Source of the DNA: an uncultured Lachnospiraceae bacterium
GTDB taxonomy: Bacteria > Bacillota > Clostridia > Lachnospirales > Lachnospiraceae
Direction: 5' to 3'
NCBI GenBank assembly: GCA_910587095.1
Contig: CAJUMJ010000015.1
Span: forward strand, 1 to 42,044
DNA length: 42,044 nucleotides
Part shown: in pieces, positions 1-7,211 of the stretch
Layout: each line of letters begins with the position of its first letter
How positions within the stretch are numbered: the stretch's first letter is position 1
Program-made: the position numbers and the translations under genes
The notes under the pieces: model-generated
Databases searched by the model: none
Told to the model about the DNA's origin: nothing
What the model saw: only the letters and a program-made list of their open reading frames with translations

Positions 1-423
1 GAGATTGAAGCCGGAAACGTGGCGACAGTCATTGTCAAGGATATGTCAAGGTTAGGGCGCGATTATCTGAAAGTCGGCTACTATACGGAAATCTTTTTCG
101 TAGAACGTGACGTGAGGTATATTGCAATCAATGACGGAGTAGACAGCGCAAAAGGCGACAACGATTTTACCCCGTTCCGCAACTTGTTCAACGATTTTTA
201 CGCCAAAGACACAAGCAAAAAGGTTCGGGCAATCAAACGGGCGCAGGGACAGGCGGGGGAACATCTGACAAAGCCGCCCTATGGCTACATGGTAAGCCCT
301 ACGGACAAAAAGCAATGGATTGTGGACGAGGAAGCCGCCGCTGTGGTGAAGCGCATTTTTGATTTATGTATCGGTGGGAAAGGCCCTATGCAGATAGCAA
401 AAATCCTCAAAGAAAGCGGATGG
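1..423 (+). pseudogene. Serine recombinase, truncated (5' end outside window, 3' end replaced)
   Basis: The frame is open from base 1, so the true start lies to the left. It encodes part of a large serine recombinase of mobile elements: the end of the resolvase catalytic domain (KDMSRLGRDYLKVG..., followed by the usual INDGVDSA segment) and the start of the Recombinase domain (PPYGY, then VVKRIFDLC, MQIAKILKE). Family members run to about 500 residues with a zinc ribbon and coiled coil. Here the match ends near residue 140, and the frame runs without a break into transposase sequence. The zinc-ribbon and C-terminal DNA-binding regions are missing, so this is a broken site-specific recombinase, probably from an integrative element. 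The exact junction (about 415-425) is inferred. Confidence 0.8.
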
Positions 424-777
424 ATGCCATATATCCCCCTGTTCCTGTATTCGTTCCGGTGGAACATTGAGGTAAGCTATTATGAACAGAAATCCTTCTG
501 GTCGTTATGCGCATACATGGTTCGCAGCCGCAGAGGAATTGAAACGCTGGTGAACCTTATCAATATCAGTTACTGTGCCATGAAACTACTGCCCTATATG
601 TAGGAAACAATGTCACAGTACAGGGGCTACAGTGTACAGGAGTTCCGATTTGCCCTCAGTGAGCAGATAAGGCGGCAGATATTTTATGTAAACTTGGTAC
701 AGTACATCGAAACCCATATAAAATCAATGGCTGTTATCAAAGCCTTACGAAAGCTATGTCTTGAAGAAACAGCTTAG
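424..777 (+). pseudogene. DDE transposase 3' fragment fused to the recombinase, with in-frame stop
   Basis: From about base 424 the recombinase frame changes to a sequence resembling the C-terminal part of a DDE-type transposase (YSFRWNIEVSYYEQ..FWSL, then YMVRSRRGIE..VNLINISYC). The RWxIE..YxxxKxFW pattern is typical of DDE superfamily transposases; the exact IS family is uncertain. A TAG at 601-603 interrupts the frame, but it then stays open for 57 more codons of plausible protein (ETMSQYRGYSVQEFRFALSE...) to TAG 775-777. The original transposase therefore probably ended at 777 and the amber codon is a later mutation. No start or catalytic part of this transposase remains in the window. 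Confidence 0.6.
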
Positions 778-824
778 CTTAAAAGTTGTAAAGTGGTGTA
801 TTATATAGAAAGTAGGTGAAAAAA

Positions 825-1142
825 GTGGCTCTGTTTATCAACGATTTAAGAAAGCTGTGTACAGATGATACTATTATAATGACTGCACATGTTATAAAAC
901 GGTGCAGGGAAAGAAATATTGATTCAGACAGTATTCTAAAAGTCATTATGCAAGGCGAAATCATAAAGCAATATGAAGATGATAAACCGTTCCCCAGTTG
1001 CCTGCTATTGGGATTGTCAATAAATGGCAAATACTTACATGTAGTCGTTGCTAGCGATAATATCAATCTGCATATAATAACGGCATACTACCCAAGTATT
1101 GAAGAATGGGAGCCGGACTTTAAAACAAGAAAGGGGCGTTAA
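825..1142 (+). CDS. DUF4258 protein, putative toxin of a toxin-antitoxin-like pair
   Basis: A 105-residue protein of the DUF4258 type: a TAHVIKRCRERNI helix near the start, then a compact beta-rich domain (GEIIKQYEDDKPFPSCLLLG, LHVVVA, HIITAYYP). DUF4258 proteins are small MqsR/RelE-like proteins often encoded just before a YgiT/MqsA-type zinc-finger protein, as here; toxin activity (mRNA cleavage) is inferred only from that pairing. GTG 825 was chosen because AAAGTAGGTGA (809-819), nearly the full anti-Shine-Dalgarno complement, lies 5 nt upstream. A GTG at 816 is in frame but sits inside that site. The next gene starts 2 nt after this stop, implying translational coupling. A second, decayed copy lies inverted near 2535-2630. 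Confidence 0.75.
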   Translation: MALFINDLRKLCTDDTIIMTAHVIKRCRERNIDSDSILKVIMQGEIIKQYEDDKPFPSCLLLGLSINGKYLHVVVASDNINLHIITAYYPSIEEWEPDFKTRKGR

Positions 1143-1144
1143 AT

Positions 1145-1375
1145 ATGAATTGTTTTACTTGTGGCAGTAATCATATGATTGAAGCAACAACAATCTATGT
1201 TGAAAAATTAGAAAACGGTATCTTGATTGTGAAAAATGTTCCATGTAAAAAATGTTCCCAATGCGGCGAGGAATTTTTTTCAATGGCAATTATGAAAGAA
1301 ATTGAAAAATTAAGCAAACAGGCAGAAAAAATTATCAGTGAAGTTATGATTATTGATTACAACAAGGCGGCATAA
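1145..1375 (+). CDS. YgiT-type zinc-finger protein, putative antitoxin
   Basis: A 76-residue protein with two CxxC pairs, MNCFTCG near the start and CKKCSQCG around residues 34-41, as in the N-terminal zinc-binding domain of MqsA/YgiT antitoxins. The longer MqsA proteins carry a C-terminal helix-turn-helix; this one ends in a helical segment (MKEIEKLSKQAEKIISE) with no HTH, so it may bind its partner without being a good repressor. It starts 2 nt after the DUF4258 gene, with an AAAGGGG ribosome site in the end of that gene, so the two are co-translated. It is paralogous to the inverted gene at 2315-2542; both end in IDYxKAA. Confidence 0.75.
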   Translation: MNCFTCGSNHMIEATTIYVEKLENGILIVKNVPCKKCSQCGEEFFSMAIMKEIEKLSKQAEKIISEVMIIDYNKAA

Positions 1376-1399
1376 AAATATAATCAAGAAGGAATGAAG

Positions 1400-1719
1400 A
1401 GGCTGTAAAAAATCTTGTGTCTATGGGGAAAAATCTTTCCTGATAGGAATCAGATATGTAGAAATTCACTGTCAGATTTCATTACTTTTATGCTGTCGAA
1501 ATTCTTTTCTGATAATAGTATTGCCCGTTTATCTGTTCCTATACACATATATCAAATTTTTTGCACACCAATCAGGCATCAGCAGAAAGGAAATTTTATG
1601 TGGGCGCTGCCCACACCCGGCCTCCAGAATAAGGCTGGATATTTCTGGCAATACTGCTAATGCCGATGGAATAAGGCCGGGACATTCTTGATAGGATATG
1701 TTGTCCCGGCTTTTTCTTT
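1400..1719. other. Non-coding 3' part of an IS256-type remnant
   Basis: This stretch of more than 300 bases has no credible gene; the 81-codon reading frame at 1415-1660 has no ribosome site and no family resemblance. It lies between the zinc-finger gene and the stop of the IS256-type transposase. The sequence from about 1401 (GGCTGTAAAAAATCTTGTGTC-like) resembles IS256-family terminal repeats, so the element end probably lies near 1400, but no partner repeat remains to confirm it. A hairpin terminator occupies 1676-1715. Confidence 0.45.
1676..1715 (+). terminator. Rho-independent terminator
   Basis: Perfect 9-bp stem GCCGGGACA (1676-1684) / TGTCCCGGC (1702-1710) with a 17-nt loop, followed by TTTTT (1711-1715). 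Rightward transcripts from the toxin-antitoxin pair would end here, before running antisense into the transposase remnant. Confidence 0.7.
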
Positions 1720-2285
1720 TTAAAGGTACTGGGTGATCCTGTCCCCATAAAGAACAATCATCTGGTTAAGCACCTGATCCCAGTTCCGGTAACGCTGTGT
1801 CCACTTTTTGATCACATTTCCGCTGGCAAGATAGAGCATCTTTTCCAGTGAACTGTCACTCGGGAATACGCTTTTGGTCTTTCTCACCTTTCTGTACTGG
1901 CGGTTCAGTCCTTCTATGATGTTTGTCGTATACATGATACGCCTGATATCATCGGAAAACTGGAAGAAGGAACTGACATCTTCCCAGTTATTCTCCCAAT
2001 TGCTTATCGCATAGGGATATTTCCGACCCCATTTTTCTTTGATCTTTTCCAGTTCTGAACGGGCTGCCGATTCATTTGGTGCATTATATACTGATTTAAA
2101 ATCGGATGAGAACTTCTTCAGGTCGCTGTAGTTTACATATTTGAAAGAATTACGCAGCATATGGATGACACACCTCTGTATCTTGGCATCTGGATAGACT
2201 GCCTCTATCGCTTCCTTAAAACCTGCAAGCCCGTCCACACAGAAAAACAGCACATCCTCTGCACCCCGGTTCTTTAAGTGCCTTC
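1720..2285 (-). pseudogene. IS256-family transposase, C-terminal remnant
   Basis: This leftward frame encodes the C-terminal half of a mutator-type (IS256) transposase. It holds a catalytic Asp in FFCVDGLAGFKEAI, the CVIHMLRNS motif, NWENNW, and the characteristic tail TTNIIEGLNRQYRKVRKTKSVFPS with the catalytic Glu in IIEGLN. Intact members are about 390-410 residues; only about 190 codons remain. The frame continues a few codons upstream of its first usable start (GTG 2253), reading LKNRGAED, then loses similarity near 2285. The first catalytic Asp and the N-terminal DNA-binding part are gone, so it cannot be active. Confidence 0.85.
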
Positions 2286-2314
2286 TGTTTTTGGTTCACC
2301 ACTTTTACATAACT

Positions 2315-2542
2315 TCATGCCGCCTTGGAATAATCAATGACAGCAATCTCCTGCACAAGCTGTTTCGCCATATTCACAAGAGACTCCACTTGCTCTGCAA
2401 CCTCGTCCGAATAATATTTCTCACCACATTGCTCACTCTCTTCACCGGGTACATTTTTGATGATGATAATGCAGTTTTTATAATTTACGACATGCGTTGT
2501 CAATGATGGAATCGTGGTCTTACATTTACAATACTTACACAT
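2315..2542 (-). CDS. YgiT-type zinc-finger protein, second (inverted) copy
   Basis: A 75-residue paralogue of the protein at 1145-1375, on the opposite strand. It keeps the N-terminal MCKYCKC pair, but at the second site CKKCSQCG has become EESEQCG, so only one cysteine remains there and zinc binding is probably impaired. The helical tail and IDYSKAA ending are conserved. ATG 2542 has AAAGGGC 8-9 nt upstream. The partner DUF4258 gene upstream is reduced to its last codons. The transposase remnant begins about 30 nt past the stop. The gene may be decaying despite an open frame. Confidence 0.65.
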   Translation of the reverse strand: MCKYCKCKTTIPSLTTHVVNYKNCIIIIKNVPGEESEQCGEKYYSDEVAEQVESLVNMAKQLVQEIAVIDYSKAA

Positions 2543-2630
2543 GATTACTGCCCTTTCTTGTTTTTAAATCCTTTTCAAACTTATCGGTGCTTGGAAAGTA
2601 AGCTATTATAAACTTGCAAAATATTAATCC
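2535..2630 (-). pseudogene. DUF4258 toxin-like gene, C-terminal remnant
   Basis: On the minus strand just before the second zinc-finger gene, the frame ending at TAA 2535-2537 reads IIAYFPSTDKFEKDLKTRKG. This matches the end of the DUF4258 protein at 825-1142 (IITAYYPSIEEWEPDFKTRKG) residue for residue through the final KTRKG. Upstream the frame is closed by a stop and no similarity remains. It is the tail of a second copy, showing that the inverted zinc-finger gene once had the same partner. Confidence 0.65.
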
Positions 2631-2790
2631 CTATTTTTTCATTTAGCGGATTGGCTAAAGATTGCAGAACACAATAAGTTACAATCCATACGATTGCAAA
2701 GGTCAGTTCGTTTTTTCATATAGTTTTCTCATTTCATTTCCTCTTGTATCGCTAATATCGCACCTGCATATACTCGATCTGCCTTTTGTA

Positions 2791-3327
2791 TCAATCAGGC
2801 TGGCGGGTTTGAACCCGCAGGGAATCCGCCGGCACATATTTATGAGGACTGCTGCCCCAGCCTTCCTGATACAGAATCGTCATATACAAAGTCTCTTTCC
2901 CATTCGAAACCTTCACATAGCATACCCCGTCTTTAAAGTGGTCTGTTATCTCAATCTTCTGATCATAATAATAAACCCAGGCCGTGCCATCCTCTTCATA
3001 CCTCACCGTCGGTCTTTTTAAATCCTCCAGCAATTCCTCCTCCGTCAGCGGACGTTCCGTACCATCCTCCTCGATTGCAACGCCGCCGCCACGCAACTCC
3101 TCTATTTCCCCGTCCTTTGTCTCATAGGACATATCATAAGTTCCGTTCTCATCATAAGTGAAAGAAACATCCGTCTGATCGCCCTCAATCCAAAGCTGGA
3201 TGATCCTCTGTATACCGCCCAAATCCGCCGCGTATACAACGCTGCTGCCACCTGTTATCACCAGACAGATTGTAACAATTGCCGCTGCTGCTGCCCTGAT
3301 TTTTGCTCTTTTACTAAGAATTGCCAT
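2791..3327 (-). CDS. Small signal-anchored extracytoplasmic protein next to an ECF sigma factor
   Basis: A 178-residue protein with an N-terminal membrane segment (AAAAAIVTICLVITGGSSVVYAA, roughly residues 13-35) ending in a possible signal-peptidase site (VYAA). The mature part is acidic and beta-rich (FTYDENGTYDMSYE, GTAWVYYYDQKIEIT) with no family I recognise. The start is ATG 3327 because GGAGGT (3335-3340) lies 7 nt upstream; an upstream in-frame ATG at 3348 has no such site. It follows the sigma factor gene in the same frame after 42 nt, a usual place for a sigma regulator or target. No zinc-finger anti-sigma motif is present, so a regulatory role is only inferred from position. Confidence 0.6.
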   Translation of the reverse strand: MAILSKRAKIRAAAAAIVTICLVITGGSSVVYAADLGGIQRIIQLWIEGDQTDVSFTYDENGTYDMSYETKDGEIEELRGGGVAIEEDGTERPLTEEELLEDLKRPTVRYEEDGTAWVYYYDQKIEITDHFKDGVCYVKVSNGKETLYMTILYQEGWGSSPHKYVPADSLRVQTRQPD

Positions 3328-3369
3328 TTTTTCCACCTCCAAGGTCATATCCCAGGAGGAACGCAGTGC

Positions 3370-3732
3370 CTATTCCTCATAATAAAACAAATGAATGATA
3401 ATCCGGTATTTCTCCGGAAGCTGCATGACCGCTTCAAACAGCTCCTCCGATTCCGGAGTTTCAAATGTCAGTGTCTCCATGTAATCTTCCAGAGACATCT
3501 TATTTTTTCGCCAAAAAGTACCGTTTACATTCTTTGCCTTATTGATTGCCACCCGAATCAGCCATGCGCGAATATGCTGCTCGTTATCAAATTCCTTTTT
3601 TGCCAAATAGTACTGAATGAAAGTATCCTGCACAACATCCTTTGCATCTTCCGCGCTTTTACAGACGTTAAAAGCTATTATGTAGAGGTTGTCCTGATAT
3701 TTTTCAAACAGTTCCTGCACTGATTGTCTCAT
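3370..3732 (-). pseudogene. ECF-type RNA polymerase sigma factor lacking region 4
   Basis: The N-terminus is a clear ECF sigma region 2 (LFEKYQDNLYIIAFNVC, DAKDVVQDTFIQYY, HIRAWLIRVAINKAKN), followed by the linker and the first helix of region 4 (LPEKYRIIIHLFYYEE). The protein stops there with TAG at 120 residues, whereas family members run to about 160-180 with a complete helix-turn-helix for the -35 element. Only 42 bases separate the stop from the next start, so the HTH has been deleted rather than hidden by a point mutation. AAAGGAG precedes ATG 3732. It may still bind core polymerase or be inert; I treat it as a broken gene. Confidence 0.7.
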
Positions 3733-3797
3733 GAGTACTCCTTTTTTCGGTTATTTGAAAGCCTTTCACTAATAGTACAATCGAGACTGTCTAAAGG

Positions 3798-4312
3798 TTA
3801 CAGAATTTTATTCGGTTTTAAAGAATTTCGCCTTTTCACCATATATACGGAGTCCACGCCGCCAAGAGCCGTGCGGCATATTGCGTTGATGAGCACATAC
3901 ATTACAAAAACCCATACATACTGAAAAATCTGGCTTCCGCCCGGCACGTTGAAAAGCAATACCGTAAAAAACCAGTCAAATACGATGAAAATCTCGTATG
4001 GACGCGCCTTTCCGAATCGGATATGCGTTCTGTCAATCAAGTACCCGACACCCAAGTCCGTAAACGCGTCGACGATTTTCGACGCAAGAAGAAGGGTTCC
4101 TATCACCCTGCGTTTAACCCTAAAATATCCGTGCAGTAAAAGGTGATGTAAGCGACCAGCACTACGTTCAACGCATTCGATGCCCCTCGCGCAGACCACG
4201 CCAGGCTGTACCAAAACGGCATCTTTTGTCTTGCGCCATAGGGAATTCCCTTCTCGTCAATTTTATTTCTACCCATTCCTTTATCCTCGCTTTCTTTGTA
4301 TATTGTCGTCAT
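3798..4312 (-). pseudogene. GPH-family sugar:cation symporter, frameshifted and 3' truncated
   Basis: Two overlapping leftward frames together give the N-terminal part of a MelB/GPH-type transporter. The first (to about 4107) covers the N-terminus and first membrane helix (WYSLAWSARGASNALNVVLVAYITFYCTDILGLNAG). The second continues as VIGTLLLASKIVDAFTDLGVGYLIDRTHIRFGKARPYE, containing the D..GyliDrT.r.GkaRPy motif of this family. The frames join if one G is restored in the short G run at 4106-4108, so a 1-base deletion caused the shift. Similarity ends near VDSVYMVKRR, far short of the usual 12 helices and roughly 450 residues. ATG 4276 (AGGATAAAGG just upstream) is the likelier start. Confidence 0.75.
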
Positions 4313-4380
4313 TCTACTTAGATAAAGGAATCCCGACTATCAAGTATGTCCGTTTCGTATCAGATATGTCTGTTACATGC

Positions 4381-4388
4381 CATAATGC
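4381..4388. repeat. IS66 target-site duplication, left copy
   Basis: CATAATGC, directly abutting the left inverted repeat; identical to 6835-6842. Eight bases is the usual IS66 duplication length. Confidence 0.9.
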
Positions 4389-4463
4389 GTAAGCGCCAAA
4401 TATTAATACGGTCAGATACAAAATTACCCCAGCCCTTTGTGAGTTGGAGTAATTCACTATAAT

Positions 4464-5842
4464 TCACATGCGATTTTTGATAGATTGAAGTTTTTCACTC
4501 CACGGCGCCAGTTCCGCCAGCTGTTCATCGGTCATTTCTTTACTTGGCCGATGCTCCAGCAGAAATTTGAGATATTCGTAAATATTCAGACCGTGTGCTT
4601 TTGCCATCTCAACCATTGTGTAGACTACTGCACTGCCATTCGCTCCTTCTACGGAACTACTGAACAGCCAGTTCTTCCGGCCTACTGCGAATGGACGGAT
4701 TGCATTCTCACTGAGATTGTTGGTAAAGCTGCAGCGTCCGTCTTCCAGATAGGTCTCCGCTGTATCTCGCCGGTTGAGAACATAATTAACCGCTTTATCC
4801 ATCCGGGTGTTCCGGACTGGCTTCTGCTGATCCAGCCACGACCAGAAAGCCTCCAGAACAGGTTTTTCCTTCTCGAGACGCATCTGGTTCCGCTTTTCAT
4901 AATCACCGGGATACTTTTTGTTAATAGAGTCCTCAATAGCGAATAACCGGTTGCAGTACTGGACTCCCTGTACTGCCGGCTGGCTGTAATCACACTGCTT
5001 GCCTTTGGGTACCGCATCGATAAAGTATCGGCGGATATGTGCCCAGCAGGAGCAGCGCCGGATCCCCGGCAGATTGTTATAGCCCTGATAGCCGTCAGTT
5101 TCTAGATATCCGCTGTAGCCTTCCAGAAACTCGCAAGGGTGGTTCGGCTGATCTGGACTCCATACTGTTTCCAGTCTTTCTCCTGTCGGTAAAGGGGAAG
5201 CCCATTGGCATACTTCTGATACATGGTCCATGCAACGGTGGATGCCGAGGCAGGACCTTTCCCAACCAGAGCTTCTGGAGCCTGAGACTTTATGAACACA
5301 GGTTTTTCTGTATCGCCGAGTCCTTCCTTACAGAATGGGCATCCGTAACTCTGGCTGTAGTATTCGATCACTTTACAGGTGGCAGGAATGAATTCCAGTT
5401 CCCGGCGGACATACTCCTCGCCGATCAGGACCATCTGCGTACCGCATATCGGACAGATCTGATCTTCTTTTGGAAGAGGGATCACTACTTTTTCAACCTT
5501 CAGGCCTTTAAAGAGTTCTTCATGTGTTGCCTTCTTTTTACGGGTATGCTCCCGGATCACGGCCTCTTCTTCCAGCAAAGAGGGAGCCTGTTCCATTTCC
5601 GCTTCATCAAAGAGATTCTGTTGTCCCGGAATGTCATCGGATCTTCTTTCACTGGAGGAACCAAAGAGTTTTTGGGTCAGATAATCTACCTGTTCCTGAA
5701 GCGCTTTCTCGTGACTGGATTTTTCGTCAATCATAAGACGGAGAGATCTGATCAGCTCAGTCTGTTCAGATACCATTGTTTTCAGTTGTGATATCGTATC
5801 CTTCAGCTCTCTGAGCTGGATATCTTTCGCACTGGAAGCCAT
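4464..5842 (-). pseudogene. tnpC: IS66 transposase TnpC with internal deletion
   Basis: The gene starts at ATG 5842 (GGGGAGAAACG upstream). It encodes the leucine-rich coiled-coil N-terminus, the zinc-finger region (CPICGTQMVLIG ... YGCPFCKEG) and the start of the transposase domain up to ISRTTLA. At about 5125-5135 the reading jumps into a different frame at EFLEGYSGYLETDGYQGYNNL and continues to TGA 4464 with the SENAIRPFAVGRKNW block and the IS66 C-terminal tail. Normal TnpC is about 510-540 residues; the two parts add to about 460, so roughly 75-100 codons are missing, with a frameshift. The lost part should contain the first catalytic Asp (HADET motif); the second (ETDGY) and the Glu (SENAIRP) remain. 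Inactive. Confidence 0.88.
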
Positions 5843-5984
5843 CGTTTCTCCCCTCGGATTTGATATCCTTATTATACCAGAAACATAGCCGTTACTAAAG
5901 GAAAAGAGCTCCTGAAAAACGCCGAATTTACAGGGGATTCCCGAATTTTTCTGTGCAGGATTTTTTCTGAAATCCAGATGCTTT

Positions 5985-6326
5985 TTACTCTGCTTTGAGG
6001 GCCTTTGGCTGGTCAATATCAATTCCCGACATCAGCCAGTCAAACTCCCGCCAGGAAAGATTCCGGACCTCCGACTGCTTCCTGGGCCATTGATAGCCGC
6101 CGCGGACAGATAACCGCTTATAGATTAGGACGAAGCCGTCCGGTTCCCGGAACAAGGCTTTGATCCTGTCCCGTCTTCTTCCGCAGAAAAGGAAGAGTGC
6201 ACTGGACGACGGATCCATCTTAAGCTGGTCTTCGATAACAGCGCAGAGTCCGTCAATGGATTTCCGCATATCGGTGTAGCCGCAGACAATGTAGATCTTC
6301 TCAAGTCCGGAGATGTCGCCTAACAT
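5985..6326 (-). CDS. tnpB: IS66 accessory protein TnpB
   Basis: A 113-residue protein with the full TnpB (IS66 Orf2) pattern: IYIVCGYTDMRKSIDGLCAVI, FLFCGRRRDRIKALF, DGFVLIYKRL and W..R...RNLSWREFDWLMSGI. TnpB is required with TnpA and TnpC for IS66 movement; its biochemical role is unknown. ATG 6326 overlaps the tnpA stop (TAG 6320-6322), so translation is coupled. Length is normal for the family and no damage is visible. Confidence 0.92.
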   Translation of the reverse strand: MLGDISGLEKIYIVCGYTDMRKSIDGLCAVIEDQLKMDPSSSALFLFCGRRRDRIKALFREPDGFVLIYKRLSVRGGYQWPRKQSEVRNLSWREFDWLMSGIDIDQPKALKAE

Positions 6327-6730
6327 GAGAGCTCCTGAAGCAGGCGGAATGTCCTGGTAAGCAGGACCGGATCCGCATCATTGCTGATACGGATTGTGAT
6401 ATCCTTCATAGCAACTTCGATCGTATGTGAATTGACAAGGTACGAGTTTTGCATCTGTGATGCCATATGCTGTTTCGGAATGTGATCCGGCACAATGTCA
6501 ATGGGGACCACGTCCTGTTTCGGGCGGGGAACCTCAAGATGACCGTGATTCGCTGCTGGGATCTGATCTGCTGCCGTTTTCCGACAGCGGCTGACCCAGT
6601 TGTAAAAGGTGCTTACTGCAATGTCGTTTTCACGACACCAGTCAGCATCTGTCATGCCGCTCTGGCGGCATTCATTGATAAGCCTGATCTGTTCCATCAT
6701 CGGAACACGGGCTTTGCGAGTACCTGCCAT
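6320..6730 (-). CDS. tnpA: IS66 accessory protein TnpA (helix-turn-helix)
   Basis: A 136-residue protein with an N-terminal HTH of the IS66 TnpA / transposase-8 type (WCRENDIAVSTFYNWVSRCRK) and a C-terminal segment ending DITIRISNDADPVLLTRTFRLL, typical of this Orf1. GGAGGATAGG precedes ATG 6730. It is the first gene of the IS66 operon and appears intact. The HTH probably binds the element ends or its promoter; that is known only by family analogy. Confidence 0.9.
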   Translation of the reverse strand: MAGTRKARVPMMEQIRLINECRQSGMTDADWCRENDIAVSTFYNWVSRCRKTAADQIPAANHGHLEVPRPKQDVVPIDIVPDHIPKQHMASQMQNSYLVNSHTIEVAMKDITIRISNDADPVLLTRTFRLLQELSC

Positions 6731-6834
6731 AACCTATCCTCCATAATTGTAGTGAAATAGTCTAAATATCTATCGACTACAATTATAGGTGATACTTGAG
6801 GATTAGGAAATCCGCAGGAATATTTGGCGCTTAC

Positions 6835-6842
6835 CATAATGC
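6835..6842. repeat. IS66 target-site duplication, right copy
   Basis: CATAATGC, directly abutting the right inverted repeat; identical to 4381-4388. Confidence 0.9.
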
Positions 6843-6861
6843 CGTAACGCAGACGGAGGGA

Positions 6862-7074
6862 TCACATTACAATCGGCTCGTAGGGGAACGGCTTGTCCCG
6901 ATCCTTGATTTTCGGCTTTTGAAATGCTATATTCATATTATCTAAATATGAATAGGCAATTGCGAAACTCTTCTCAAGAGCTGCATTAATTGTGCAAATA
7001 GCATAATCATAAGCAGACCCTTGTAGCCTGTTTAAATCCTTCGGATTAAAACGGTCAGCGCTTAACGAGGTTTT
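6862..7074 (-). pseudogene. Unidentified gene fragment (3' end)
   Basis: A leftward frame open for 70 codons, closed upstream by TGA (7075-7077) and ending at TGA 6862-6864. It reads like real protein (DRFNPKDLNRLQGSAYDYAI, INAALEKSFAIAYSYLDNMN, then KPKIKDRDKPFPYEPIVM). There is no suitable start codon or ribosome site at its beginning, so it is the 3' end of a longer gene whose upstream part is lost. I do not recognise the family. The surrounding 6843-7211 holds no other gene. Confidence 0.4.
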
Positions 7075-7211
7075 TCACGAGTTTAGCGTCTGCTACGCTC
7101 GGAGTGGAGCGCAAGTGCGTCTGTGTTGATTATACTATTTGTGCAATTTCAACAACAAAGCGGGAGTTCCGCAATTGCCTATATAAATATGGAAACCAAA
7201 AGGAGATTGCC

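Larger units (their letters stand above)
4389..6834 (-). mobile_element. IS66-family insertion sequence with intact ends and target duplication
   Basis: The element is bounded by perfect 16-bp inverted repeats, GTAAGCGCCAAATATT at 4389-4404 and its complement at 6819-6834. It is flanked by an exact 8-bp direct repeat CATAATGC (4381-4388 and 6835-6842), as expected for IS66 transposition. It carries the standard tnpA, tnpB and tnpC genes on the minus strand. Because the duplication is perfect, the insertion is fairly recent, but tnpC has an internal deletion, so the element could move only if another copy supplies TnpC. Confidence 0.93.

Noticed and set aside
1415..1660. 81-codon frame between the zinc-finger gene and IS256 remnant
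   Set aside because: No ribosome site; lies in IS-derived non-coding sequence.
4381..6842. IS66 insertion interrupting a gene
   Set aside because: Joining the flanks at the duplication gives no continuous reading frame; the site appears to be intergenic.
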